Below are positions 17,739 to 26,808 of a stretch of DNA of 64,000 nt, one piece after another (position 1 is the stretch's first letter; each line of letters opens with the position of its first letter). The stretch is taken from assembly GCA_017428055.1 (NCBI GenBank), contig JAFRRN010000094.1, forward strand, positions 1-64,000, in the 5' to 3' direction. Below the pieces are notes generated by a model. It worked only from the letters and a program-made list of their open reading frames with translations, had not been told where the DNA came from and searched no databases. A program made the translations under genes and the position numbers. Source of the DNA: Prevotella sp. Lineage in GTDB: Bacteria; Bacteroidota; Bacteroidia; Bacteroidales; Bacteroidaceae.

Positions 17739-19241
17739 TTATTTCTCCAAGGTCAATACGACATCTTCTTTGGTTACGTTCTCACAGTTGAAGAAGTCGG
17801 AATTGACATCCGCTGAGACGTGAACATTCTTCAAGTGTATATTCTTAATGGGCTTTTCTGGCAAGCCGTTGAAGAACAAGGCACGCCGTGCATGACGGCA
17901 ATAAATGTTCTCAATATTGATGTCACGAAATTCGGGAGTGGTCTCGTCGACAGGCTTTGCCTCGATGTTGTTCACCTTTTCGCCGCTCTCTAACACTTCG
18001 ATGACAGACTTCCCACCATAATAAAGGTCGAAGGTGATAGCGTCGCCTTGGATGTCAAACATGGAGATGTTGCGGATGTTGATGTTTTCCACCACGCCAC
18101 CACGCCCACGGCAGCTCTTGAAACGCAAACCTACATCCGTTCCAAGGAACTGGCAGTTTTGCACAAGGATGTTTTTCACGCCACCGCTCATCTCAGATCC
18201 AACCACAAAGCCGCCATGTCCCTGAAACACGGTGCATCCGTCCACCACCACATTCTCGCAAGGCATTCCACGCTTTCTGCCATCGGCATCCTTGCCGCTC
18301 TTGATGCAGATGCCATCATCACCGGCGTCAAAGGTTGAGTTGACAATCAAAGCATTCTTGCAAGATTCCAAGTCCAGGGCATCGCCATTCTGTGCATAGT
18401 CGGGATTGCGGGCGAGGATGTTGTCGATGATGACGTTCTCGCACATCAACGGATGGATGTTCCATGCGGGAGAGTTTTGGAAGATGACATCCTTCAGCAA
18501 CACGTTCTTGCACCCCACGAGGCTCACCATCACGGGACGAAGGAATCGTTTCACCTCGTTCCATTGCTCATCCGTCTGTAGTCCCCGTGGCACGTTCATG
18601 TCGGCAAGGGAGTCTCCCTTGGCATATCCTGCCGAGGGGAACCAAAGGTCATTGCGCTTAAACACGCCCTCTTGCATACCAGTAAACTTCTTCCACTGCC
18701 CATCGGTCACCTTCGACTTCTTCAACGGACGCCAATACAGGCCGTTTCCGTCTATCGCTCCCTGCCCCGTCACGGCAATGTTGGTCGCGCCGTTGGCGGA
18801 GAGTGGCGACTGGCAGCGTCGCGTCTCCAGCCCCTCAAAGGAGGTCTTGATGATGGGGTAGAGCGTCTCGTCTGCGGCGAAGAGAATGACGGCACCCTTC
18901 TCCAAGTGCAATTCTGTGTTGCTTTTCAAGACGATGGGACCCGTGTACCACACGCCCTGCGGCACGATGAGCTTGCCTCCTCCTTTCTTCTCCAAAGCAT
19001 CGAAGGCTTTCTTGAAAGCATCAGTGCATAAGGCTGAGCCGTCGCCCTTGGCACCGAAGTCTGTGATGGTAACTTTATTTTGGGGGATGAAGGGTGCCTT
19101 GACGGCATCCATCTTGAAAGGCAATCCCTGCGTATACCGCGCGTATGGATTGGGTGTGCTCACTCTTCTTGCCCTTTGGGCAGACGTTCCGAGGCAAAAC
19201 AAGGTAAGCAATGCCAAGGCTGTGATTTGGATTTTTCTCAT
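17739..19241 (-). CDS. Secreted GH28 family glycoside hydrolase (polygalacturonase-like)
   Basis: From the methionine at 19241 the protein is 500 residues long with a signal peptide ending GTSAQ. It is a right-handed beta-helix with the GH28 active-site motifs in order: NGDALDLES (NxD-type), AGDDGICIKSG (the double aspartate), GHGGFVVGS and RFKS (RIK-type). GH28 enzymes hydrolyse galacturonan backbones of pectin or related uronide or rhamnose linkages. No SusC/SusD pair or other pectin enzyme is next to it, so it seems to be an isolated enzyme gene. A longer frame from 19310 starts before the promoter-like CAAAGATA at 19282-19289 and is rejected. Confidence 0.9.
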   Translation of the reverse strand: MRKIQITALALLTLFCLGTSAQRARRVSTPNPYARYTQGLPFKMDAVKAPFIPQNKVTITDFGAKGDGSALCTDAFKKAFDALEKKGGGKLIVPQGVWYTGPIVLKSNTELHLEKGAVILFAADETLYPIIKTSFEGLETRRCQSPLSANGATNIAVTGQGAIDGNGLYWRPLKKSKVTDGQWKKFTGMQEGVFKRNDLWFPSAGYAKGDSLADMNVPRGLQTDEQWNEVKRFLRPVMVSLVGCKNVLLKDVIFQNSPAWNIHPLMCENVIIDNILARNPDYAQNGDALDLESCKNALIVNSTFDAGDDGICIKSGKDADGRKRGMPCENVVVDGCTVFQGHGGFVVGSEMSGGVKNILVQNCQFLGTDVGLRFKSCRGRGGVVENINIRNISMFDIQGDAITFDLYYGGKSVIEVLESGEKVNNIEAKPVDETTPEFRDINIENIYCRHARRALFFNGLPEKPIKNIHLKNVHVSADVNSDFFNCENVTKEDVVLTLEK

Positions 19242-19281
19242 TTTGTTGTTATTTAAGTAGATTGGATTAGACTTCTTGGGG

Positions 19282-19289
19282 CAAAGATA
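19282..19289 (-). promoter_or_regulatory. -7 box of the GH28 gene
   Basis: CAAAGATA reads as TATCTTTG on the minus strand, 41 bases before the GH28 start at 19241. Confidence 0.65.
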
Positions 19290-19314
19290 CGAAAAAAAAC
19301 TAATATACAAAAAA

Positions 19315-19349
19315 ACAATTCACAATGAAAGTCGATCATTGTGAATTGT
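19315..19349 (-). terminator. Terminator of the glycine-zipper lipoprotein gene
   Basis: acaattcacaatga (19315-19328) and tcattgtgaattgt (19336-19349) are perfectly complementary over 14 bases with a seven-base loop. Read on the minus strand, the stem is followed by a T run. Confidence 0.8.
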
Positions 19350-19375
19350 AAGTAATATGATTAATTGTTGTCTTC

Positions 19376-20203
19376 TCAATTCTTCTTCGTCGGCACATTA
19401 AATTCGCAGACCTTTGAGATGGCCCTGTTGCCTTGCAAAACGGAGACGCAGATGCGGGCCATGCCGTCTTTCAGTCGGTTGTCTGCCTTGACCATGGCTG
19501 TGTAGCGGATGCCCTTTCCGGGGTCGATACGCTCCACGTGCATGTTGGGTGATATGAAGATGTGCTTATTGCCCGTGGTCTCTATCACCGTTGGCTGCAC
19601 GTCGTAGATAGGTTCATGGCCATGGTTGTAAATCTCGAAGATCACCTTGCATACCTCGTTGCGGTTAATCACACTGTTTTGGTTGACATCAACGATACGG
19701 GCATTTCTAATCTCGATGGTCTCGGCATAGTCAAGTCCTTGCGCTAACTGTTCCACACTTGACGACATAGGCAAGACTGTCGTGGGCTCCTGGGCGGTGT
19801 AATTGCCCGTGTAGTCAGAGCTTTGGAAGTCATAGAGGCGGTCGTCGCCGCCCATGGAGGCGTCAAAGCCACTGTCGTCATAACCCTGCTGTTGGTAGCT
19901 TGTGTTGTTTTGCGACGCTTTTTCCTGTGCTTTGCGCTGCATCACTTTCTGGTAATGGTCGTGTACTTCCTGCTTGTCTTTTTGGTCCTTGGCGGCACCA
20001 ATGGCACTTCCCACTATGGCGCCACCCGCCATTCCAACTATTGTCCCGATGTCTGACCCACGGGGACCGTCGCTGATGCCACCGATGGCAGAACCGAGGA
20101 TAGACCCAAGGGATGCTCCGACGTATGCACCCGACCCCTGATAAGTCCCGCAGCTGCTGAGCAAGAGAGCTGCACTCACTGTGATTACAAAAACCTTTTT
20201 CAT
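19376..20203 (-). CDS. Glycine-zipper lipoprotein
   Basis: A 275-residue lipoprotein with signal MKKVFVITVSAALLLSSC. Directly after it comes a glycine-zipper membrane-like stretch (about 28-75) with repeated GxxxG spacing (GASLGSILGSAIGG and GTIVGMAGGAIVGSAIGA). A Gln/Asn-rich linker leads to a C-terminal beta-rich domain (about 150-275) with NRNEVCKVIFEIYNHG and an RYTAMVKAD strand. Glycine-zipper lipoproteins are usually envelope proteins that insert in or span the outer membrane. No specific role is recognised. The start is at 20201-20203, just after a -7 box (CAAATATA, 20226-20233). Confidence 0.8.
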   Translation of the reverse strand: MKKVFVITVSAALLLSSCGTYQGSGAYVGASLGSILGSAIGGISDGPRGSDIGTIVGMAGGAIVGSAIGAAKDQKDKQEVHDHYQKVMQRKAQEKASQNNTSYQQQGYDDSGFDASMGGDDRLYDFQSSDYTGNYTAQEPTTVLPMSSSVEQLAQGLDYAETIEIRNARIVDVNQNSVINRNEVCKVIFEIYNHGHEPIYDVQPTVIETTGNKHIFISPNMHVERIDPGKGIRYTAMVKADNRLKDGMARICVSVLQGNRAISKVCEFNVPTKKN

Positions 20204-20225
20204 GTCAATAGTCTTTAAAACGTTG

Positions 20226-20233
20226 CAAATATA
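20226..20233 (-). promoter_or_regulatory. -7 box of the glycine-zipper gene
   Basis: CAAATATA reads as TATATTTG on the minus strand, 23 bases before the start codon at 20203. Confidence 0.6.
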
Positions 20234-20288
20234 CATGATTATCTGCTTTCACAAAGTATATTTTCCCTAAAAGCGAGTAGGGAAATCC

Positions 20289-22232
20289 CTAAAATTCGAT
20301 TATCAGTGTTTGTCGTGGCCGAAGCTTTACATCTTTGTCTATCGTGATGTTGCGTCCTGTGATGATGTCACGCGCCGTGGCTTTTCCTTGTATCACCTCT
20401 GCATAACGTGCCACTTCCATCACGGCGGGCTTGCTGGTGCCGTTCAAGATGGTGAGGACGCTCCTCCCCCCATATTGCCTGGTGATGACATATACGCCCT
20501 TCCAAGGGATGAACTGTGTCTGCTTTCCCTTGATGATGACATCGTTGCCTTGCCGCCAGTGGAGCAGCTTACTCAGCCAGTTGAACATCGCTTGTTCTGC
20601 CTTGGTGCGTCCTTCCGCTGTAAAGGCGTTGTGTTTGTCGTTGGGAAACCCACCGGGGAAGTCTTTTCTTACGTTTCCATCAGTAATCTCTTTCGTACCG
20701 TTCATCAAGATTTCCGTACCATAATAGAGCTGGGGGGTACGGTTGATGGTGAGCAATAGGGCGAGGGCTTGCTTCAAGGAAAGCGTGTCCTTGCCATTGC
20801 CGAGGAATCGGTCGGTGTCATGGTTCTCGATGAAAGCCATCACGTTGGATGGGTTCTGATAGAGATAGTCGTACACCAAGGAGTTGTAGATGCGATTAAA
20901 TCCATTCCACCAACCGTCAGTCTCCTCGTTCTTGGCTTGATTGAGCTTATCGAAAAACGAGAAGTCCATCACGGTTTTGAGATAGGAGTTGGTAGAAGAA
21001 AGCTTGGAGTCTTTCTGCCAAGCGGCGGTGTAAGCTGGTTCCGTCACCCATGTTTCTCCTACAGTATTAAAGTTGGGATATTCCTTGTCAAGCACTTTCA
21101 TCCATTGTGCCATCCCCTCGCGGTCGGCGTATGGGTAGGTGTCCATGCGTATACCGTCTATACCCACGGTCTCAATCCACCAGATGCTGTTTTGGATGAG
21201 ATACTTCATCACATGGGGATTCTTTTGGTTGAGGTCGGGTATGGTGGGTACAAACCATCCTTCCACGGTTTCCCGCATATCCACCTTCGATGCGTAAGGG
21301 TCAAGTACGGGTGTCAACTTATAGGAAGTTTGTAGATGTTGGGAGTTCAGTAGTTCAGGAGTTATAGGAGTTGCAGACATTTGTTTTGGGCTATTGTCTG
21401 TACTCCAGAACTCCTGTACTCCAGAACTCCTTGACAAATTAAACCAGTCCTTTGATGGCATGTTGGCAACCCACGGATGCTCAAAACCGCAATGGTTGAA
21501 GATCATGTCCATCACCACCTTCAAGCCCTTGGCATGTGCCTCGTCAATGAGTTGCTTGTATTGGGCATTCGTGCCAAAGCGAGGGTCTACGCGGTAATAG
21601 TCTGTCGTGGCGTAACCATGATAAGTAGAGAAACCATTTTCGTTATCGGGGGAATTGTTCTCTAACACAGGAGTAAACCACAATGCCGTCACGCCCAACT
21701 CAGTGAAATAATCGAGATGTTGGCGAATGCCCTCCAAGTCGCCCCCATGTCGCAATGACGGTTGGGAACGGTCTTCCTTGTAGGTGTTGAGACCCTTGAT
21801 TTGGGCGACATGGTTAGCTGATTGTGCGAAGCGGTCGGGCATCAGCATGTATAGCACGTCGGCATTAGAGAACCCCCGGCGTTCTGTTCCCGCCATTTCC
21901 CGTGTCTTCAACTCGTAGGGATAATTCATGCTTTTCTTTCCCACCTTGAATCGCAAGGTCATTTTCCCCGCCTGGGCCTTTGCCACATCCATGTAGACGA
22001 GCAGGTAGTCTGGGGAGTCGAGGCGCACGAGCGATTCAATGCTCACACCTGGATAGTCGGTAGACACCTCGGCATCGCGGATGCCCTTGCCGTAAACCAT
22101 CAATTGCAACGATGCGTCTTTCATTCCCACGTACCAGTGAGTGGGGTCGATGCGCTCTACATTCACTTTGTTTGCCGCTTTCATAGACATTGCACACATC
22201 ATTATTCCAAAGAATAAAACAAATCTTTTCAT
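20289..22232 (-). CDS. Secreted GH13 alpha-amylase/neopullulanase-type enzyme
   Basis: From the methionine at 22232 the protein is 647 residues long with a signal peptide ending MSMKA. An N-terminal Ig-like domain (about 25-115, cyclomaltodextrinase type) is followed by the GH13 barrel with conserved regions MDMIFNH, DGIRMDTYPY (nucleophile Asp), GETWV (acid/base Glu) and FIENHDTDR (transition-state Asp), then a C-terminal beta domain ending IIEF. Relatives degrade starch, pullulan or cyclodextrins in the periplasm, like SusA. Unusually, about 30-40 residues around SSGVQEFWSTDNSPKQM, between DWFNL and LDPYAS, come from an in-frame insertion of short inverted repeats (see 21341-21430). The start codon lies 24 bases from a -7 box. 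Confidence 0.9.
   Translation of the reverse strand: MKRFVLFFGIMMCAMSMKAANKVNVERIDPTHWYVGMKDASLQLMVYGKGIRDAEVSTDYPGVSIESLVRLDSPDYLLVYMDVAKAQAGKMTLRFKVGKKSMNYPYELKTREMAGTERRGFSNADVLYMLMPDRFAQSANHVAQIKGLNTYKEDRSQPSLRHGGDLEGIRQHLDYFTELGVTALWFTPVLENNSPDNENGFSTYHGYATTDYYRVDPRFGTNAQYKQLIDEAHAKGLKVVMDMIFNHCGFEHPWVANMPSKDWFNLSRSSGVQEFWSTDNSPKQMSATPITPELLNSQHLQTSYKLTPVLDPYASKVDMRETVEGWFVPTIPDLNQKNPHVMKYLIQNSIWWIETVGIDGIRMDTYPYADREGMAQWMKVLDKEYPNFNTVGETWVTEPAYTAAWQKDSKLSSTNSYLKTVMDFSFFDKLNQAKNEETDGWWNGFNRIYNSLVYDYLYQNPSNVMAFIENHDTDRFLGNGKDTLSLKQALALLLTINRTPQLYYGTEILMNGTKEITDGNVRKDFPGGFPNDKHNAFTAEGRTKAEQAMFNWLSKLLHWRQGNDVIIKGKQTQFIPWKGVYVITRQYGGRSVLTILNGTSKPAVMEVARYAEVIQGKATARDIITGRNITIDKDVKLRPRQTLIIEF
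21341..21430. repeat. Short repeat pair inserted in frame in the GH13 gene
   Basis: gggagttcagtagttcagga (from 21341, continuing to 21372) and the run of tactccagaactcctg units (21401-21430) are imperfect inverted copies built from ggagttc/gaactcc words. They lie inside the GH13 frame without breaking it, at the point where typical family members go straight from the DWFN motif to the DPYAS motif. Confidence 0.65.
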
Positions 22233-22255
22233 ACGCTTTTTTCCGATTTTATCCA

Positions 22256-22263
22256 CAAAGATA
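22256..22263 (-). promoter_or_regulatory. -7 box of the GH13 gene
   Basis: CAAAGATA reads as TATCTTTG on the minus strand, 24 bases before the GH13 start codon at 22232. The divergent folP promoter is about 35 bases away. Confidence 0.65.
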
Positions 22264-22296
22264 AGCATTTTCTTTTACAATTCAAAAAAATATTCG

Positions 22297-22304
22297 TAAG
22301 TTTG
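22297..22304 (+). promoter_or_regulatory. -7 box of folP
   Basis: TAAGTTTG matches the Bacteroidetes -7 box but ends only seven bases before the folP ATG at 22312. The transcript would start at or within a base or two of the start codon, so folP-cdaA mRNA may be leaderless. Confidence 0.6.
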
Positions 22305-22311
22305 CAAAGAA

Positions 22312-23091
22312 ATGAACAATACCATCAATATTCGGGGGGGGGTCGTCGATGTGGGAAAGCCTTGTGTGATGGGAATCCTCAATGTCACACCCGACTCTTT
22401 CTTTGAGGGAAGCCGCAAGCAGACGGAGCGTGATATAGCCGAGCGAGCCAACCAAATCATTGCCGAGGGAGGTTGCATGATAGACGTGGGAGCTTGCTCC
22501 ACGCGTCCAGGGGCAACCCCAGTAGACGAGGAGGAGGAATTGAGGCGACTCGCCTTTGCCCTGCCCATCATCCGAAGGGAGCAGCCCGATGCCATCGTGA
22601 GCGTTGACACCTTCCGCCCCAAGGTGGCACGGCGATGCGTGGAGCAATGGGGGGCAGACATCATCAACGATGTGGAGGGGAGCGAGGAGATGTGGCAGAT
22701 GGTAGCCTCCTTACATACACCTTATATATATATGTCATCAAGACCATCCCTCCATGACATGCTCATCGAGTTTGCTGATGTCACCCAACGTCTTCATGGT
22801 TTAGGCATAAACGACATCATTATCGACCCGGGCTTTGGGTTTGGGAAGACATTGGAACAAAACTACAGACTCTTATCGGAAATGGAAAGGCTACAGGTAT
22901 TGGGCTTGCCCATCCTCGTAGGCGTTTCGCGCAAGCGCATGGTTTATCAATTATTGGGCAATACTCCTGCTGAGGCTCTCAATGGAACAACCGCCATCCA
23001 TGCCATCGCCCTCTATAAAGGTGCCTCCATTCTTCGTGTACATGATGTGAAAGAGGCAGTGGAAGCCGTCCATATCCTCCAGCAATTATGA
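22312..23091 (+). CDS. folP: Dihydropteroate synthase
   Basis: A 259-residue enzyme joining p-aminobenzoate to dihydropterin pyrophosphate in folate synthesis in the cytosol. Family motifs are MGILNVTPDSF (residues about 20-30), IDVGACSTRPGA (sulfonamide loop region), IVSVDTF, DIINDV, IIIDPGFGFGKTLEQNY and GVSRKRM near the C-terminus. The usual MHM-type motif is replaced by IYMSS, which is tolerated in some relatives. Length is normal. It is followed 31 bases later by cdaA, the arrangement usual in Bacteroidetes. Confidence 0.96.
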   Translation: MNNTINIRGGVVDVGKPCVMGILNVTPDSFFEGSRKQTERDIAERANQIIAEGGCMIDVGACSTRPGATPVDEEEELRRLAFALPIIRREQPDAIVSVDTFRPKVARRCVEQWGADIINDVEGSEEMWQMVASLHTPYIYMSSRPSLHDMLIEFADVTQRLHGLGINDIIIDPGFGFGKTLEQNYRLLSEMERLQVLGLPILVGVSRKRMVYQLLGNTPAEALNGTTAIHAIALYKGASILRVHDVKEAVEAVHILQQL

Positions 23092-23122
23092 ACTATGAAC
23101 TCTTAACAATGAACTGATAATT

Positions 23123-23902
23123 ATGTTGCCATTCGATTTAGGGATTAAAGACATCATCGACGTATTCCTTGTGGCGTTGATGCTTTACTATATCTACCGA
23201 CTGATGAAAGAGAGCCGCTCGCTCAACGTGTTCATCGGCATCATGGTGTTTATCGTGATATGGCTCTTCGTGAGCCAGATACTTGAGATGAGGCTGCTCG
23301 GCTCTATCATGGACAAGTTGGTGAGCGTGGGTGTCATCGCCCTCATCGTGTTGTTTCAGGAAGAGATACGAAAGTTCCTTTATACACTTGGCGCCCATGA
23401 GAGGTTCAAGGCGGTGTTCCAGTATTTCTATAAGTCTAACTCTAAAAAGGAAGAGGTAGAAGACAAGGAGACCATCATGCCCATCGTCATGGCTTGCATG
23501 AACATGTCAAAGGCCAAGGTGGGCGCATTGATTGTCATCGAGAGGGGTACACCGTTGGACGACATCATCGACACGGGAGACCGCATCGATGCCAACATCA
23601 ACCAGCGGCTCATCGAAAACATCTTCTTTAAGAACTCCCCGCTGCACGACGGGGCCATGATAGTTTCCAAGAAACGCATCGTGGCGGCTGCCTGTATCCT
23701 CCCCGTTTCGCACGACCTCGAGATACCAAAGGAATTAGGACTGCGACATCGTGCCGCCATGGGAATCTCGCAAGATAGCGATGCCATTGCCATCGTCGTG
23801 TCGGAAGAGACGGGGCGCATCAGCGTAGCCATCACTGGCGAGTTCCGCCTACGCCTCTCTGCCGAGGAGTTGGAGGCAGTCTTGGCAAAGGAAATGAGAT
23901 AA
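23123..23902 (+). CDS. cdaA: Membrane diadenylate cyclase CdaA
   Basis: A 259-residue membrane enzyme making c-di-AMP from two ATP. Three helices fill the first 80 residues (VFLVALMLYYIYRL, VFIGIMVFIVIWLFV, LVSVGVIALIVLF). The DAC domain follows (about 100-255) with its DGA motif in SPLHDGAMIV and RHR motif in LGLRHRAAMG. Co-transcribed with folP. c-di-AMP in other bacteria controls potassium and osmotic balance and envelope stress; the target in this organism is not in the window. Confidence 0.95.
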   Translation: MLPFDLGIKDIIDVFLVALMLYYIYRLMKESRSLNVFIGIMVFIVIWLFVSQILEMRLLGSIMDKLVSVGVIALIVLFQEEIRKFLYTLGAHERFKAVFQYFYKSNSKKEEVEDKETIMPIVMACMNMSKAKVGALIVIERGTPLDDIIDTGDRIDANINQRLIENIFFKNSPLHDGAMIVSKKRIVAAACILPVSHDLEIPKELGLRHRAAMGISQDSDAIAIVVSEETGRISVAITGEFRLRLSAEELEAVLAKEMR

Positions 23903-24102
23903 GTTTGTTTTTCGGGAGTGCCTCTTCAAGGTTGATGCTTTTGTCAATTTTTTATCACGAAACAGGCCTCCGTGGCTGCGTTATTTGCCAACAACCTCGA
24001 CCTTGGGCGTAAATAACCCCGTTTTTGCGCATTCGTGTAACGTACTGAATGCCAATGACTTGCGTTTTTCATTCATTATCCGATGCCCATAAATGCCACC
24101 TT

Positions 24103-24201
24103 TTAACATTATTTGGGTGGCATCCGCACCCCATAAAAGGCACATCTACGGGTGATAGATGTGGCATCCGCCGCCGACGGATGCCGCCCAAAAAATGTTA
24201 A
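24103..24201. repeat. 99-bp element with 24-bp terminal inverted repeats
   Basis: The arms at 24103-24126 (starting ttaacattatttgggtggca) and 24178-24201 (starting cggatgccgcccaaaaaatg) are complementary at 22 of 24 positions. A third copy of ggcatccg is at 24163-24170, next to the right arm, so a smaller hairpin ggcatccg/cggatgcc can form inside. It could be a miniature mobile repeat or a structured RNA or terminator for folP-cdaA. Confidence 0.65.
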
Positions 24202-24504
24202 ACAGCCGTTTTTGTCTGGTTTTTCCGGAATTTCCAGATAATTCGGATAATCTGGTTATCTTCAATGATTCTATTTCGCGACTTTTCCCGAACATTGTTT
24301 TGTCAACATCTTTCATCGGATTTAGTGACATTTTCGCACGCGTTGCACCCCATTTTTTCCAACCATCGTTTTTTCCCATCAAAGCAACCAAGTTAAGCCT
24401 TGATGACATTTCCTTGGTTGCCAAATCGTTGTTTATTAGGCTCGAAGGAGGCATGTTTAATTATTTTTAATTGTCTATTGCAAGGATAGCCCAAATAAAA
24501 TCCG

Positions 24505-24512
24505 TATTTTTG
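24505..24512 (+). promoter_or_regulatory. -7 box of pta-ackA
   Basis: TATTTTTG matches the Bacteroidetes -7 box, 56 bases before the pta start at 24568. Confidence 0.65.
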
Positions 24513-24567
24513 CATTCAAATACCTAACGACTACATAATTATACATTTAACATATTAATAACAAATC

Positions 24568-25581
24568 ATGGATTTATTACAACAAATTGTTGCGCGAGCT
24601 AAGTCAAACAAGCAGCGCATCGTCCTCCCCGAGGCAACCGAGGAGCGCACACTCCGTGCCGCCGACTGGGCAACGGCAGACGACATTGCCGACATCATCT
24701 TGATTGGCAACCCCGCAGAGATCAAGGCAAAGGCCGCCGAGTGGGGCTTGAAGAACGTAGACAAGATTACCATTATCGACCCTGAGAACAATCCCAAGAG
24801 CGAGGAATATGCCCAACTGTTGGCAGAACTTCGCAAGAAGAAGGGCATGACGATTGAGCAAGCCCGCGAGTTGGTGACGAAGAACCCGCTCTACCTGGGT
24901 TGCATGATTATCAAGACCGAGGGCGCAGACGGACAAATCAGCGGCGCGTTATCCACGACGGGCGACACTCTTCGCCCTGCCTTGCAGATTATCAAATGCA
25001 CCCCTGGCATTACATGCGTGAGTGGTGGCTTGCTCCTTATCTCCAAGGAGAAGCAATATGGCGAGGATGGCGTTCTTGTCGTTGGCGACGTGGCGGTCAC
25101 GCCGATGCCTGATGCTGACCAGTTGGCACAGATTGCCGTCTGCACTGCACAGACTGCCAAGAGCGTGGCGGGTTTCGCTGAGCCGCGTGTGGCGATGTTG
25201 AGTTTCTCTACCAAGGGAAGTGCCAAGCACGAGGTGGTAGACAAGGTGATTGAGGCTACCCGTTTGGCCAAGGAGAAAGACCCGTCGTTGAAGATTGACG
25301 GCGAGTTGCAAGCCGATGCCGCCCTCGTTCCCTCCGTAGGTGCGAAGAAATGCCCAGACAGTGAGATTGCCGGCAAGGCTAATGTATTGGTGTTCCCGAA
25401 TCTGGAAGTGGGCAACATTGGTTACAAGATGGTGCAACGCCTCGGTGATGCCGTCGCCATCGGTCCCATCCTCCAAGGTATCGCCCGTCCTGTCAACGAC
25501 CTCTCTCGTGGCTGTTCCGTGGAAGACATCTATTATATGATTGCCATCACCGCCTGCCAGGCAATGGACGCAAAGAAGTAA
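24568..25581 (+). CDS. pta: Phosphate acetyltransferase
   Basis: A 337-residue enzyme of the short, single-domain Pta type (PTA_PTB fold) that converts acetyl-CoA and phosphate to acetyl phosphate. Visible motifs are RIVLPEATEERTL at the N-terminus, GALSTTGDTLRPALQ near residue 125, SFSTKGSAKHE, GELQADAALVP and the C-terminal GPILQGIARPVNDLSRG. It directly precedes ackA: the pta stop TAA is followed at once by the ackA ATG. Together they make acetate and one ATP, the main fermentation route of Bacteroidales. Confidence 0.97.
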   Translation: MDLLQQIVARAKSNKQRIVLPEATEERTLRAADWATADDIADIILIGNPAEIKAKAAEWGLKNVDKITIIDPENNPKSEEYAQLLAELRKKKGMTIEQARELVTKNPLYLGCMIIKTEGADGQISGALSTTGDTLRPALQIIKCTPGITCVSGGLLLISKEKQYGEDGVLVVGDVAVTPMPDADQLAQIAVCTAQTAKSVAGFAEPRVAMLSFSTKGSAKHEVVDKVIEATRLAKEKDPSLKIDGELQADAALVPSVGAKKCPDSEIAGKANVLVFPNLEVGNIGYKMVQRLGDAVAIGPILQGIARPVNDLSRGCSVEDIYYMIAITACQAMDAKK

Positions 25582-26790
25582 ATGAAGAAAGATATGAAGA
25601 TTTTAGTATTAAATTGCGGCTCCTCTTCCATCAAGTACAAACTGTATGACATGGATGACGAGTCTGTCATGGCACAAGGAGGCGTGGAGCGCATAGGCTT
25701 GGACAACGCTTTCTTGAAGTTGACCTTGCCTAATGGCGAGAAGAAAATCCTTATGCACGACATGCCCGACCACAAGGAAGGTGTGAATTTCGTGTTCCAG
25801 ACATTGCTGAGTGACGAATACGGAGCCATCAAGAGCCTCGATGAGATTGATGCCGTGGGGCATCGCATCGTGCAGGGCGGCGACCTCTTCGAGAAGAGTT
25901 GCATCGTCAACGAGGGTGTGGAGGCTGGTATTGAGAGCCTTTGCGACCTCGCTCCCGTCCATAACGCTGGCCACCTGAAGGGCATCCGTGCCGTTGACCA
26001 CCTCATGCCGAAGGTGCCACAGGTAACAGTGTTCGACAATGCCTTCCATGCCACCATGCCCCCTGAGGCATATCTCTATGCCATTCCTTACGAGTTGTAT
26101 GAGAAATACCACGTGCGTCGCTATGGTTTCCATGGCACCAGCCATCGCTATGTGTCGCACCGCGTGGCAGAATTGATGGGTAAGGACATCAAGGACTTGA
26201 AGATTATCACCTGCCACATCGGCAACGGGGCATCTGTCGCCGCCATCAAGGATGGCAAGGTCATCGACACTTCTATGGGTCTTACGCCATTGGCTGGCGT
26301 GATGATGGGTTCTCGCTCGGGCGACATCGACCCCAGTGCCGTCACTTACGTGATGGATAAGCTCGGCAAGAAGCCGCAAGAGATGGCAGACTTCCTCAAC
26401 AAGGAGAGTGGTGTGCTCGGCATCACGGGCATCTCAAGTGACATGCGCGACGTGGAGAATGCCGCCAATGAGGGCAATGAGCGTGCCCAATTGGCATTGC
26501 GGATGTACAACTACCGCATCAAGAAATACATTGGCGCATACGCCGCCGCTATGGGAGGCGTGGATGTCATTGTATGGACGGCGGGAGTCGGCGAGAACCA
26601 AATCAGCACCCGCATGGGAGCTTGTTCGGGATTGGAGTTCCTTGGCGTGAAGATGGACGCGGAAGCCAACAACAGCCGGGGCGAGGAGAAATTGATCTCC
26701 GCACCCGATTCCAAGGTGCAAGTGTGGGTCGTTCCCACCGACGAGGAGATTGTCATCGCCCGCGACACCATGGAACTTGCCAAGAAATAG
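25582..26790 (+). CDS. ackA: Acetate kinase
   Basis: A 402-residue ASKHA-fold kinase making ATP and acetate from acetyl phosphate. Signatures include MKILVLNCGSSSIKYKL at the N-terminus, VGHRIVQGGD, the RRYGFHGTSHRYV motif, CHIGNGASVAAI, MGLTPLAGVMMGSRSGDIDP and GVGENQ. Translation may start at 25582 or at the second methionine at 25594; the second gives the commoner N-terminus. It ends before a strong hairpin terminator. Confidence 0.97.
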   Translation: MKKDMKILVLNCGSSSIKYKLYDMDDESVMAQGGVERIGLDNAFLKLTLPNGEKKILMHDMPDHKEGVNFVFQTLLSDEYGAIKSLDEIDAVGHRIVQGGDLFEKSCIVNEGVEAGIESLCDLAPVHNAGHLKGIRAVDHLMPKVPQVTVFDNAFHATMPPEAYLYAIPYELYEKYHVRRYGFHGTSHRYVSHRVAELMGKDIKDLKIITCHIGNGASVAAIKDGKVIDTSMGLTPLAGVMMGSRSGDIDPSAVTYVMDKLGKKPQEMADFLNKESGVLGITGISSDMRDVENAANEGNERAQLALRMYNYRIKKYIGAYAAAMGGVDVIVWTAGVGENQISTRMGACSGLEFLGVKMDAEANNSRGEEKLISAPDSKVQVWVVPTDEEIVIARDTMELAKK

Positions 26791-26808
26791 GATGATAGTA
26801 GATTGAAA

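Larger units (their letters stand above)
23903..24567. other. 665-bp gene-free stretch upstream of pta
   Basis: No supportable gene. It contains the inverted repeat at 24103-24201 and the pta promoter at 24505-24512. The short open frames on both strands lack motifs. The sequence between 23905 and 24100 shows nothing that I recognise. Confidence 0.5.

Noticed and set aside
24159-24470. A 103-codon frame upstream of pta.
   Set aside because: It overlaps the inverted-repeat element, an opposite frame of equal length exists, and there is no recognisable protein pattern.
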